In this document: positions 26,404 to 38,292 of the stretch, piece after piece
Numbering within the stretch: position 1 is the stretch's first letter
Layout: every line of letters begins with the position of its first letter
Assembly (NCBI RefSeq): GCF_000307165.1
Contig: NC_018704.1
Location: forward strand, 2,505,487 to 2,569,486
Reading direction: 5' to 3'
Source of the DNA: Amphibacillus xylanus NBRC 15112
Lineage (GTDB): Bacteria; Bacillota; Bacilli; Bacillales; Amphibacillaceae
DNA: 64,000 nucleotides
Notes under the pieces: generated by a model
What the model was told of the DNA's origin: nothing
Databases searched by the model: none
What the model saw: only the letters and a program-made list of their open reading frames with translations
Program-made: the position numbers and the translations under genes

Positions 26404-28227
26404 TTAATCACCCTGCTTTCGTGCAATTAAAGGTAATGAGAAGAATACTCTCGTTCCTTGCCCCTCAATACTCTCTGCCCATATTTGACCTTGATGATTG
26501 ACAATAATTTCTTTAGCAATTGCTAAGCCTAGGCCTGTACCTCCACGTTCTCTAGAACGAGCAGCATCAGCACGATAAAAACGATCAAATATTTTGTCCA
26601 ATTTACTTGGTGAGATACCAGGGCCATTATCGGCAATCATTACCTTTATGCGATTTCGCTCTTTCGTTAATTTAAACCGAACAGCCTCATCTTGTGGTGA
26701 ATATTTTAGTGCGTTTGACATAATGTTATCAACGACTTGAATAATTTGATCTTTATCCATCCATAAGAAAATACTTTCACGAGGGATACTCCGTTCAATT
26801 TTAATTCGTTCATCTTTATTCATTTCAAATCGATCAAGTACATGGTGGAAAAACGGTACAACGTTCACTCGTTCTTTTACCATTTCGTGACCTTTATTGT
26901 CCATTTTGGATAATTGTAATAAGTCATTAACAAGACGAATCATTCGTTCAGTCTCATTTTGAGTCACTTCTAAAAATTGTGGCGCGATCTCTTTATTCGT
27001 CCATGCTCCATCAATAAGAGCCTCTAAATAGCTACGCATTGTCGTTAATGGCGTACGTAGTTCATGAGATACATTGGATACAAACTCTCGACGTTCCCTT
27101 TCAACCTTTTCCTGTTCAGTAACGTCACTAATCACAGTAATATATCCTGAAAATCGGCCATACTCATCTTCTACTACAGTAAAATTAGCCTTTAATAATA
27201 AGAAGTGATTATCATCACTAAAATCAATTGTAATTGAACTCGAATCTTGCATTTCAACTAATTGAATCATATCTTCACTTAAATTAAGCACATCGAAAAT
27301 AAGCTTATTCTGTACTTGTTCAAAGGTTTGACCGATTAAAATCTCTGCCGGATCATTCATTAAAATGATTTGCCCTGCTTCATTAGTAGAAATTACACCA
27401 TCGGACATATTTGATAAGACCGAACTTAGCTTTCTTCGCTCTTCCTCAGTTGTATGATTAGCAATCTTAATATTTTCTTTCATTTCATTAAATGTATTAG
27501 CTAACTGACCAATCTCATCAACACCATATACATTTACTTCTTGTGAGAAATCACCGCTTGCTAAAATCTGCGCCTGTTCACGCATTTCAGTAATCGGTTT
27601 TGTAATTGATCGAGCAACTAAGACACCAACAATAGCTGATATACCAACTGCAATTAAGGTACCATTAAGGAAAATCGTATTAATACTAGCAAGTTGCTCA
27701 TAAATACTTTCCATTGACGCCTCTAAATAAATAGCACCAATTGGCTCATCATCATTGTTTGATAATGGGTGAATCTTAACAAGTCGCCTTTCACCAGTAA
27801 CAGCATCTCTTTGAATCGATCGTGATTTGGTTCCTGATATTATCGATGGTCTTACACTACTTTCACCAGTAACAATCTTGCCAATGTCTTCTTGATTATT
27901 TGTACCAATAATACGGAATTGACGATCTACAATTTGTAGCTTCGAGTATGCATCACTTTGGCCATATAGTGCAATGATATTTGCAATATCATACTCTAGC
28001 GAGCGCTCTAAATTACCCTCTGATCTATCTGCTAATATCGCATCTCTAATGTTATAACTCAAAACTTCCAATCGTTCATCAATAGATTCTTCAAAATTCT
28101 GCTTAAGCTCTTTCTCTAATCCTTGAGAAAAATAGGCACCAATAACTTGGATCGCTAATAATAGAAGTAAGATCATAATAATGATGATCTTCCATTGAAT
28201 CGATTGAAATAGTCCTACTTTTTTCAT
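26404..28227 (-). CDS. walK: WalK sensor histidine kinase
   Basis: 607 residues, essentially the length of B. subtilis WalK. Order: membrane segment (about 12-32), extracellular PAS-like sensor, second membrane segment (about 182-204), HAMP (RSITKPITEMREQA, about 206), cytoplasmic PAS, HisKA with the phospho-acceptor His in SNVSHELRTPL (about 385), and HATPase with N, G1 (ADNGPGI) and G2 (GGTGLGLAI) boxes. It phosphorylates WalR to control cell-wall hydrolases and is essential in most relatives. It starts 5 bases after walR. Confidence 0.97.
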   Translation of the reverse strand: MKKVGLFQSIQWKIIIIMILLLLLAIQVIGAYFSQGLEKELKQNFEESIDERLEVLSYNIRDAILADRSEGNLERSLEYDIANIIALYGQSDAYSKLQIVDRQFRIIGTNNQEDIGKIVTGESSVRPSIISGTKSRSIQRDAVTGERRLVKIHPLSNNDDEPIGAIYLEASMESIYEQLASINTIFLNGTLIAVGISAIVGVLVARSITKPITEMREQAQILASGDFSQEVNVYGVDEIGQLANTFNEMKENIKIANHTTEEERRKLSSVLSNMSDGVISTNEAGQIILMNDPAEILIGQTFEQVQNKLIFDVLNLSEDMIQLVEMQDSSSITIDFSDDNHFLLLKANFTVVEDEYGRFSGYITVISDVTEQEKVERERREFVSNVSHELRTPLTTMRSYLEALIDGAWTNKEIAPQFLEVTQNETERMIRLVNDLLQLSKMDNKGHEMVKERVNVVPFFHHVLDRFEMNKDERIKIERSIPRESIFLWMDKDQIIQVVDNIMSNALKYSPQDEAVRFKLTKERNRIKVMIADNGPGISPSKLDKIFDRFYRADAARSRERGGTGLGLAIAKEIIVNHQGQIWAESIEGQGTRVFFSLPLIARKQGD

Positions 28228-28231
28228 GTGC

Positions 28232-28933
28232 TTACTCCTGTTCAGGATTTCGTAAATAGTAACCTACACCTCGGCGGGTAATGATCCAAACTGGATTACT
28301 TGGGTTATCCTCTATTTTTTCGCGAAGTCTTCTGACCGTCACATCAACTGTTCTCACATCACCATAATAGTCATAGCCCCAAACAGTTTCTAATAGGTGC
28401 TCACGTGTCATGACTTGCCCAATATGTCTCGCTAAGTAATGAAGCAATTCAAACTCACGATGAGTCAAATCCACCTGCTTGCCTCCCTTAGTCACCGCAT
28501 AAGCATCTGGATGAATAATTAATGTCCCTACTTGAATATCTTTTGTTACACTTGTCTGATCATATGGTTGTTGCTGACGTCTTAAGTTAGCTTTAACTCT
28601 GGCAATTACTTCACGATTACTAAATGGTTTTGTCACATAGTCATCAGCACCAAGCTCTAGACCTAAAACTTTATCAATTTCCGAGTCTTTAGCTGTTAGC
28701 ATAATTATTGGCATATTGTGTGTCTTTCTTATTTCCCGACAAACTTCATTACCATCACGTTTTGGTAACATGATATCAAGTAATAATAAATCTGGGTTTT
28801 CTTTATGTGTTAATTCAATCGCTTCATCACCATCATACGCACATATGACCTCATAACCTTCATTTTCTAAGTTGAATTTTAATATATCTGCTATTGGCTT
28901 TTCATCGTCTACCACTAAAATTTTATGATTCAT
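28232..28933 (-). CDS. walR: WalR response regulator
   Basis: 233 residues from ATG 28933, chosen because GGGAGG lies 9 bases upstream and the protein then begins [13 protein letters not shown] as in relatives; the frame is open 36 codons further. The receiver domain has the phosphorylated Asp at 53 (LLLLDIMLP) and Lys in TAKDS; the OmpR-type winged helix ends with [12 protein letters not shown] and [10 protein letters not shown]. It governs genes for peptidoglycan hydrolases. Its promoter lies in 28934-29067, immediately next to a MITE carrying an IS110 element. Confidence 0.97.
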   Translation of the reverse strand: MNHKILVVDDEKPIADILKFNLENEGYEVICAYDGDEAIELTHKENPDLLLLDIMLPKRDGNEVCREIRKTHNMPIIMLTAKDSEIDKVLGLELGADDYVTKPFSNREVIARVKANLRRQQQPYDQTSVTKDIQVGTLIIHPDAYAVTKGGKQVDLTHREFELLHYLARHIGQVMTREHLLETVWGYDYYGDVRTVDVTVRRLREKIEDNPSNPVWIITRRGVGYYLRNPEQE

Positions 28934-29214
28934 GTCGATATTGCCTCCCGATAATATATTATCCTCTTGCCTTATTTTAACGCACTTTAAGCAAAATGTC
29001 TTATGCTGAAATAGATTTTTGTATATTTTAACTTTTTTCATTTCAAATGGATGAAAAAAAACTCTGTTCTTTACTGGTTCAATGTCAAATAGTGTTGGTA
29101 GTTTTATAATTAGTCGAGAATAAATTTATATTAGTATTAATAAAGTTACAACTTGTTCACCGCAGGTGAAATACACTCGCTTTCTTACGTTTAGTCAAGT
29201 GTTTAAATCCCTTT

Positions 29215-29260
29215 TTTTAATTAATTCCCGGAGGGGTACCCCTCCGGGAATTAATTAAAA
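29215..29260. repeat. 46-bp perfect palindrome in the IS110 3' region
   Basis: The sequence is self-complementary over 46 bases, centred between 29237 and 29238 within GGGGTACCCC, with arms TTTAATTAATTCCCGGAGGGG. It lies between the transposase stop and the element end. It could act as a strong bidirectional terminator or a cruciform. Confidence 0.9.
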
Positions 29261-29337
29261 TTTTGCACTTCGAATAGACCTTGTGTTTTTTGTCTTTTTT
29301 TCAAGGTCTATTGTGTTATAATTAAATCATAGTATGA

Positions 29338-30558
29338 TTATTGTTGGCTTGAAGCTTTCTCATAATCATACAATAGGTCGTTTTGAATAAGATGAAATGC
29401 GACTTTCAAGAATTTATTCATACAAGCGACTACTGCAACCTTATGATGCTTATTATAGGGTTGTTTTTTTAATTTATAATAATAATCAACTAAATGATTT
29501 ATTTGTTTTCCTTTAGCAGAAAGCATTGAGACAATCATAAAATACAAAATACCACGCAGTCTACTATTACCGCGTTTATTTATACGATCTTTATACTCCA
29601 TATTTCCAGACTGATATCTTACGATATCTATACCGGCGTATGCATTTAGTTGTTTATTATTTTTAAAACGTGTTAAATCCCCTAGTTCAGCTATGATTCT
29701 ACAGGCTAATTTATCTTTTATTCCGGGAAATGACCGAAGGATCCTGTATTCTTTACGGTCTTTTGACATTTCTGTCATTCTTTGAATGATTTCATCTTGC
29801 TCTTCCTCCATCTCTAATATTTTCTTGGCATAATCCCTTACTAACTCACAAGAATAGTCTGTTTCATCAACTGCTGGAAATGAATCCTTTGCGATTTCAA
29901 TCAATAAAATTGCTCTTTCCTCTAACTTTTTTAATGAATAGTTTTTCTTAGTGCATTTTTTAATACGATTTTTAATAACTGTTTTAGATCGTTTTAATAT
30001 CAAGTTTGGGTGAGGGAATACTTGTACAAGATTATAATAAAGTTTTGATTTGTTAATAAAAGCCGTATCAAAGTCTGGGAAAGATAATTGTAATGATGCA
30101 TGTAGTCGATTTTTGTACTGAATCCTCTCTTTCATAATCTCATCATAGCGACGTGACATTGTACGCATCTGTTCGTAATAAGAATCTTCGCGATAAGTTT
30201 GGAAATAATCGTTTTTAAAATGATTCTTAGCCAGTTGATGCGCATCACTTATATCTGTTTTGTTTCTTCTTAGAGATTGGGTGTTAAGGTGTGCTAATAA
30301 AGGATTTAAAGAATAATAAACGAGATTATTCTCTCGTAAGAATCGTTCTAAAGCAGCCGAATATACTCCAGTCGCTTCAAAAACAAATTCTAAGGTATAA
30401 TTATTCTTTTCACTTAGATCTTTAATGATTTTACTTAAATTAGAGAATCCCGTTTTTGAATGAATTAACCTCCCTTCAAATTCACAGTTACCTTGCTCGT
30501 TGTAAGCGGCCATGGTACTACTCTTTCGACTAACGTCGAAAGCAATAACGCATCTCAT
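29338..30558 (-). CDS. IS110-family DEDD recombinase (transposase)
   Basis: 406 residues with the two domains of IS110 recombinases. The RuvC-like N-terminal half has the acidic residues in IAFDVSRKSS (Asp 8), FVFEATGVYS (Glu about 61) and NKTDISDAHQLAK. The C-terminal Tnp domain has LRSFPGIKDKLA, LNAYAGIDI and YQSGN, the last containing the catalytic Ser. RBS AAGGAGGAG precedes the ATG. The frame is intact. IS110 recombinases are guided by an element-encoded bridge RNA, for which a candidate lies just upstream. Confidence 0.95.
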   Translation of the reverse strand: MRCVIAFDVSRKSSTMAAYNEQGNCEFEGRLIHSKTGFSNLSKIIKDLSEKNNYTLEFVFEATGVYSAALERFLRENNLVYYSLNPLLAHLNTQSLRRNKTDISDAHQLAKNHFKNDYFQTYREDSYYEQMRTMSRRYDEIMKERIQYKNRLHASLQLSFPDFDTAFINKSKLYYNLVQVFPHPNLILKRSKTVIKNRIKKCTKKNYSLKKLEERAILLIEIAKDSFPAVDETDYSCELVRDYAKKILEMEEEQDEIIQRMTEMSKDRKEYRILRSFPGIKDKLACRIIAELGDLTRFKNNKQLNAYAGIDIVRYQSGNMEYKDRINKRGNSRLRGILYFMIVSMLSAKGKQINHLVDYYYKLKKQPYNKHHKVAVVACMNKFLKVAFHLIQNDLLYDYEKASSQQ

Positions 30559-30599
30559 TTTCTTCTCCTCCTTAATATTTTTGTAGAAGTCTCCACTTT

Positions 30600-30790
30600 A
30601 CCTTATCGATTCCACTTTCTTATACACGGTCTCTGGGGACCCAACATACTAAGCTGATTCAAATAAGGGAGTGAAGTTAGCCAGTTTCCGATCGTCGAAC
30701 TCAAGGTCCTTAGCGTGATTCGGCTTTACTTCACTTCTACTATAAAAAAATAGTAGCACAAAACCTGGCCTAGGTCTTGTACTACTAATC
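30600..30790 (-). ncRNA. Candidate IS110 bridge RNA
   Basis: This region upstream of the recombinase folds on the minus strand into a first hairpin (CTACTA/TAGTAG, 30738-30757), then a stem AGTGAAGT-AGCC / GGCT-ACTTCACT (arms 30670-30682 and 30722-30735) enclosing a 39-base loop. The loop has TTTCCG (plus strand 30685-30690), identical to the target CTTTCCGCGGG. Further along, AACATACTAAG (30643-30653) is the inverted copy of the element end CTTAGTATGTT (30790-30800), and CTTTCTTA (30615-30622) is identical to the other junction (29180-29187). These are the matches expected for target- and donor-guide loops, in the order known for IS621. RNA ends are approximate. Confidence 0.7.
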
Positions 30791-31231
30791 TTAGTATGTT
30801 TCCACGGGCACGGCTTTTAGCTAACTAAGGCAAGCCAAGAGCGCTTGCCTTAGTGGATCTTCAGCTCGTGCTGGGACTGCGATTACTCGTCCCACCGAAA
30901 AGATTTATTCCCGCAGGAGTCTCGTGTATTTCACCTGCTGTTTTTCACTACTAAATTAAATGGCTACTATTTTAACTAAGCAGTTTCCTCTTGCTTTCGT
31001 TCCTCTATAAATGTAAGGGATTTAACCCTTCGTCTTTAATATTAAATATTTTTCGTATACAATGAGCGTAGGCCATGTAGATTCTCCTTTAAATTGGTTT
31101 TCGTCAACTTAACTCTAAAGGAATCTACGGGCCTTTTTCGATGGAAACACAAAAAAGGTGCCAGCGAATTCGTAAAAGAACTCACCAACACCAAAAATTA
31201 TAGAACCTCTTTACTAACAGAGGTTTTTTGA

Positions 31232-32680
31232 TTAATTTAATACTTCAGCAGGGTTAATATTTGACCCGTTTTTCTTCACTTCAAAATGCAAGTGGATGCC
31301 TGTTGAACGGCCTGTTGTTCCCATAGTACCAATCTTCGTTCCCTTTGGTACAGTGTCACCTTTACTCACTTCAATGCTTGATAAATGAGCATACAATGTT
31401 TTATAACCATTGTTATGGTTAATCTCTACAAAGTTACCATACCCGCTATTATAACCTGTTCTTTCAACAACACCATTGTCTGATGCAAGGATGTTACGAT
31501 TTGTTGGGCGAGCAATATCGATTCCTTTATGATGTGATCCCCAACGCGAACCATAACTACTTGAGATGTAGCCACCAACTGCTGGCCAAGCAAAATCACC
31601 TGTACCACGTGACGGAATCACTTTAGTCCCTACAAGCGTAATATCGTGTTTCACTTCTTTAATAATTTTCTCATCCAAGACTTCTCGTTCAACGACTTGT
31701 CCGTTTACTTTTTCAATCGCTAGATGAACTTCTTTTTTACCGTCTTCACCAGCTTGTTTTATCTTTGTTTCGCCTCGATAAAGCTCATCAGTTTCTTCAG
31801 TCTTTTTCTGTGCTTTTATTACTTCTTCTTTACGCTGTTCTTCATAAACAACTACATTTACTAATGGCACATAATCCGTTACATTAATTTCTTGATCAAG
31901 TTGTAAAATACTATCTACATCTAAATCATTATTAAGCTTTAATAATTGGTCTTGTGATAGATTATATTTTTCACCTATTGAGTAAAGCGTATCTCCTGAG
32001 ACCACTTGATGAATCATATCTTCTAAAGTACCTTTTTCTAATAGTCTAACGGCTTCTTTTACTGTTAATAATTCTGATTCTGAAACAACTGACTCTGAAA
32101 ATGTAACTTCTTCAGATAGCTTAACGTCAGTAATAATAGTTTCACCAACTTTAAGCTCTTTATTTTGATCTGTTTCATTATTTTCTAGACGTTCTAATAC
32201 CTCTTCATCTACATATAATTGCTTATAATCGTTGATTGCTTGTTCAGCATCTTCTTTTGAAGCAAAGTGCCCTAAAACTTTCTCGCCAAATTGGACAGTA
32301 GTAGCTTGAATACCAAGAACTAGTTGCTGATCAAGCACTTCTAAAACTTGATCAATATTTAGGTTAGCAGAGAATACCCATTCAGGAATAAAAAGGATCT
32401 CTTGTCCAAATCCATAAATATATTCATTATCTGAATTGTTTTTTTCTGCAACTTTATCTGAAATAAAATTATCAATCGTTGATTGATCGTGAACAGAGCC
32501 TATATATTCATCCTCAAGATATACGTGATAAATAGTTGAAAGCTGTGTATCATTATTTGCATATGTAACCGGGGATTCTACCACGATTAATCCTAAGATA
32601 CTCACGAGAGTAACTAGTAAGCTCGTCGCAAATATGACTTTAATTCGACTAGTAAGGCTAGTCTTAATAAACGCTTGCAT
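31232..32680 (-). CDS. Peptidoglycan endopeptidase: LysM, G5 and M23 domains
   Basis: 482 residues. An N-terminal membrane segment or signal (about 12-40) is followed by an unassigned region, LysM (about 236-280, HQVVSGDTLYSIGEKYNLS), a G5 domain (about 283-350) and a C-terminal M23 metallopeptidase with the zinc motifs HHKGIDIA and HLHFEVK. Such enzymes cut peptide cross-links in the wall. In other Bacillaceae a protein of this build lies between purA and walR, so it may be under WalR control, though I found only a weak WalR-like sequence upstream. The IS110/MITE patch separates it from walR and an IS1182 element separates it from purA. RBS GGAGG. Confidence 0.92.
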   Translation of the reverse strand: MQAFIKTSLTSRIKVIFATSLLVTLVSILGLIVVESPVTYANNDTQLSTIYHVYLEDEYIGSVHDQSTIDNFISDKVAEKNNSDNEYIYGFGQEILFIPEWVFSANLNIDQVLEVLDQQLVLGIQATTVQFGEKVLGHFASKEDAEQAINDYKQLYVDEEVLERLENNETDQNKELKVGETIITDVKLSEEVTFSESVVSESELLTVKEAVRLLEKGTLEDMIHQVVSGDTLYSIGEKYNLSQDQLLKLNNDLDVDSILQLDQEINVTDYVPLVNVVVYEEQRKEEVIKAQKKTEETDELYRGETKIKQAGEDGKKEVHLAIEKVNGQVVEREVLDEKIIKEVKHDITLVGTKVIPSRGTGDFAWPAVGGYISSSYGSRWGSHHKGIDIARPTNRNILASDNGVVERTGYNSGYGNFVEINHNNGYKTLYAHLSSIEVSKGDTVPKGTKIGTMGTTGRSTGIHLHFEVKKNGSNINPAEVLN

Positions 32681-33120
32681 AGTTCAATCCTCCTGCATCA
32701 ATTTGCATAGATGGTTTTTTCATCTCTAGTAGCTTAACATACTATCAATTCAGATTTAAACCCATTTAACGATAATGTAATATAAACGTATAATTGGTTC
32801 CATTTTATACCTTGTATTAAAAGAAAAAAACTGAGGCTGGGACAAAACCCAGTAAAATAACAACGGTGTTCAGTATAAGACTGTACACCGTTGTTTTATG
32901 AAAAATATTGACCTCCACTTCAGACATTTGCTTTCCGCGGGAACGGCCTCAGCTTCTGTATCGACTCCTCCAGAGTCGATACAGTGATCTTCGGACACGT
33001 TCTTTTCCCGCTGGAGTCAAATGTCTTTCGTTCCAGTCAATATACATAATTTTATTCAACAAAAAGAGCACCTTTTGGTAAAATTAAAGTACCACACAAT
33101 AACTACCGGAGGTGCCCTTT

Positions 33121-36124
<3,004 letters not shown>

Positions 36125-36235
36125 TCAATTAATCAAATGTTATATATTTTAAATACTAATATGACTTAAAATTAGTAATTTACTTAATTCCAAACCATAG
36201 TGTACCAGTGAAAATTGTAAAAGTCAATCAATTTA

Positions 36236-36269
36236 CGAACATTAAAACGAACATTTTACTTATTGTTCG
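36236..36269 (-). promoter_or_regulatory. PurR boxes upstream of purA
   Basis: CGAACATT at 36236-36243 and again at 36248-36255, with an inverted ATTGTTCG at 36262-36269. The outer pair is spaced 18 bases apart, close to the 16-17 expected for paired PurBoxes (core CGAAC). They lie 130-164 bases before the purA start. PurR represses purA in B. subtilis when purines are plentiful. Confidence 0.7.
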
Positions 36270-36334
36270 ACTTTAAATGTTTTAATTTTCTGTTAATAAC
36301 TTTGTGGAAATTGGCGTTTTTAGAGAAAATAAAA

Positions 36335-36390
36335 AGAGATGACTAAATTATTATTATCTAAAGGGATACCTTTATACTTTAGTCATCTCT
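36335..36390 (-). terminator. Terminator after the replicative helicase gene
   Basis: AGAGATGACTAAA (36335-36347) pairs perfectly with TTTAGTCATCTCT (36378-36390), 20 bases after the helicase stop on the minus strand, with flanking A- and T-runs. Confidence 0.8.
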
Positions 36391-36409
36391 ATTAATTTAT
36401 TTGCCTAAT

Positions 36410-37777
36410 CTAGGCTGGTGGTATATCAGAAGCTGCATAACGATGGTCTAAATCAACAAATTTATTATATTCTTTGATAAATGCTAAATCTACCGTTCCT
36501 ACAGGTCCATTTCTCTGTTTAGAGATAATGATTTCAATGATGTTTTGCTTTTCAGATTCTTTATCGTAATAATCATCTCTATATAAGAAGCCTACGATAT
36601 CAGCATCTTGCTCAATACTTCCAGACTCACGTAAATCCGACATCATCGGACGCTTGTCTTGCCTTGATTCAACACCACGGGAAAGCTGTGATAAAGCAAT
36701 CACAGGAATACTAAGCTCTCGAGCTAGTGCTTTTAGTGATCGAGAAATTTCAGACACTTCTTGTTGTCTGTTTTCCTTTGCACTTGCTGCACTACCCTGA
36801 ATTAATTGTAAATAATCAATAATGACCATGCCAAGTCCGTGTTCCTGTTGTAGACGTCGACACTTAGAACGAATTTCATTAACTCGAATCCCAGCAGAAT
36901 CATCAATGAAGATTCCTGCATTTGATAAGCTCCCCATTGCCATAGTTAGCTTACCCCAATCGTCTGGTTCAAGCTTACCTGTTCTTAGACGTTGAGCGTC
37001 AATATTTCCTTCTGCACATAACATACGACTTACGAGTTGATCTGCGCCCATTTCCAAACTAAAGATTGCCACATTCTCGCTTGTTTTCGTTGCAACGTTT
37101 TGAGCAATATTTAACGCAAAAGCAGTTTTACCTACAGATGGACGAGCAGCAATAATAATTAAATCATTTCGCTGAAAACCAGAAGTGATTTTATCAAGAT
37201 CACGGAAACCCGTTGGAATTCCTGTTACATCTCCACCATGTCGGTGAAGTTTTTCAATATTATCATAAACATCAATTAAAACATCCTTAATATTCTTAAA
37301 TGCACCTGCATTTTTTCGATTACTTACTTCAAGAATGTTTTTCTCAGCATTACTGATTACTTCCTCGACATCGTCTTCTTTAGTGAAACTTTCAGTTACA
37401 ATATTAGTTGCAGTTGATATTAGCCGTCGAAGTAAGGCCTTTTCTTCAACAATTTTCGCATAATAAGTAATGTTAGCAGCAGTTGGTACGGCATTAGCTA
37501 GTTCAGTCAAATATGAAACGCCACCAACTTCTTCTAATAACTTAGCATCCGCTAACTCTGTCGTTACAGTGACTAAATCAATCGGTTCACCACGGTCTGT
37601 TAGCTTAAGCATGACCTGATAAATACGTTGATGTGCTGCGCGGTAAAAGTCTGTCGGCTGTAAAAATTCTGCAGTTGCTGCCATAGCATCTGGCTCTAGA
37701 AAAATAGCGCCTATCACCGCCTGCTCCGCTTCTATATTATGGGGCGGTGTTCGTTGCTCTTCCCACATATCACTCAT
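36410..37777 (-). CDS. dnaB: Replicative DNA helicase (DnaB type; DnaC in Bacillus)
   Basis: 455 residues from ATG 37777 (GGAGG, 7-base gap), giving MSDMWEEQRTPPHNIEAEQ as in relatives. The N-terminal DnaB domain (about 10-110) is followed by a RecA-like ATPase with Walker A ARPSVGKTAF, MVIIDYLQLI (Walker B) and SQLSRGVE with DLRESGSIEQDAD. It is the ring helicase that unwinds the fork. In Bacillus nomenclature this gene is dnaC. It lies 69 bases after rplI, as usual. Confidence 0.97.
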   Translation of the reverse strand: MSDMWEEQRTPPHNIEAEQAVIGAIFLEPDAMAATAEFLQPTDFYRAAHQRIYQVMLKLTDRGEPIDLVTVTTELADAKLLEEVGGVSYLTELANAVPTAANITYYAKIVEEKALLRRLISTATNIVTESFTKEDDVEEVISNAEKNILEVSNRKNAGAFKNIKDVLIDVYDNIEKLHRHGGDVTGIPTGFRDLDKITSGFQRNDLIIIAARPSVGKTAFALNIAQNVATKTSENVAIFSLEMGADQLVSRMLCAEGNIDAQRLRTGKLEPDDWGKLTMAMGSLSNAGIFIDDSAGIRVNEIRSKCRRLQQEHGLGMVIIDYLQLIQGSAASAKENRQQEVSEISRSLKALARELSIPVIALSQLSRGVESRQDKRPMMSDLRESGSIEQDADIVGFLYRDDYYDKESEKQNIIEIIISKQRNGPVGTVDLAFIKEYNKFVDLDHRYAASDIPPA

Positions 37778-37845
37778 TAAAGGTCCTCCTTCTTCAGATA
37801 TCTCACCATATGTAAAAGAAGAGGGCAATTAACCCCCTTCATTAA

Positions 37846-38292
37846 TTAAGCCTGAACTACGTGTACTTTAATGACTCCTGAAACTTCAGGGTGTAATTTT
37901 ACTGGCACGTTTGTATAGCCTAAAGTACGAATTGGCTCATCTAATTCAATTTTACGTCGATCAATTTTAATATTATGGCTTTTAGCTAGTTGATCACCAA
38001 TATGCTTGCTCGTAATTGAACCAAATAAGCGGCCATTTTCTCCAGCTTTTGTCTTGATTTCCACTTCAATTTTTGTTAATTTCTCTTTTAAACTTTTTGC
38101 TTCTGCTACAATTTCCGCTTCTTTACGTTGTTCCTTTTTTTGCTTTGCTTTTAATGCATTTAAATTACCTGGTGTTGCTTCAATCGCTAGATTGTTTTTA
38201 AATAAATAGTTACGTGCATAACCTTCTGAGACGTCTTTAACTTCCCCTTGTTTACCTTTTCCTTTTACATCCTTTGTGAAAATTACTTTCAT
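37846..38292 (-). CDS. rplI: 50S ribosomal protein L9
   Basis: 148 residues with the L9 N-terminal domain ([20 protein letters not shown] and the signature [13 protein letters not shown]), a long connecting helix and the C-terminal domain with GRLFGSIT. L9 binds domain V of 23S rRNA and affects frame maintenance. Its start codon follows the gdpP stop directly, so the RBS (GAGGGAGG) is inside the gdpP coding end. Confidence 0.98.
   Translation of the reverse strand: MKVIFTKDVKGKGKQGEVKDVSEGYARNYLFKNNLAIEATPGNLNALKAKQKKEQRKEAEIVAEAKSLKEKLTKIEVEIKTKAGENGRLFGSITSKHIGDQLAKSHNIKIDRRKIELDEPIRTLGYTNVPVKLHPEVSGVIKVHVVQA

Larger units (their letters stand above)
29185..30798 (-). mobile_element. IS110-family insertion sequence (about 1.6 kb)
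   Basis: Boundaries come from comparison with uninterrupted MITE copy C: the MITE reads CTCGCTTTC up to 29184 and TTTCCACGGG from 30799. The bases TTTC are shared by both junctions and must include the crossover core, so each boundary is uncertain by up to four bases. No terminal inverted repeats are seen, as expected for this family. The element holds one transposase gene, 240 non-coding bases upstream of it and about 150 downstream. Confidence 0.88.
29076..31207. repeat. ISL3-like MITE, copy B, interrupted by an IS110 element
   Basis: Outside the insert this matches copy C at 43239-43718. The ends are GGTTCAATGTCAAATAGTGTTGGT and, read inward from the right, GGTTCTATAATTTTTGGTGTTGG, resembling ISL3-family termini. 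An 8-bp direct repeat TCTTTACT flanks it (29068-29075 and 31208-31215), the target-duplication length of ISL3 elements. The MITE sequence runs to about 29184, resumes at 30799, and carries about 30 extra bases near 30880 that copy C lacks. No intact ORF belongs to the MITE. Confidence 0.85.

Noticed and set aside
32720..32790. WalR-binding site upstream of the M23 peptidase gene
   Set aside because: TGTAAT-ATAAA-CGTATA has a mismatch in the second half and is on the opposite strand from the gene; not strong enough to list.
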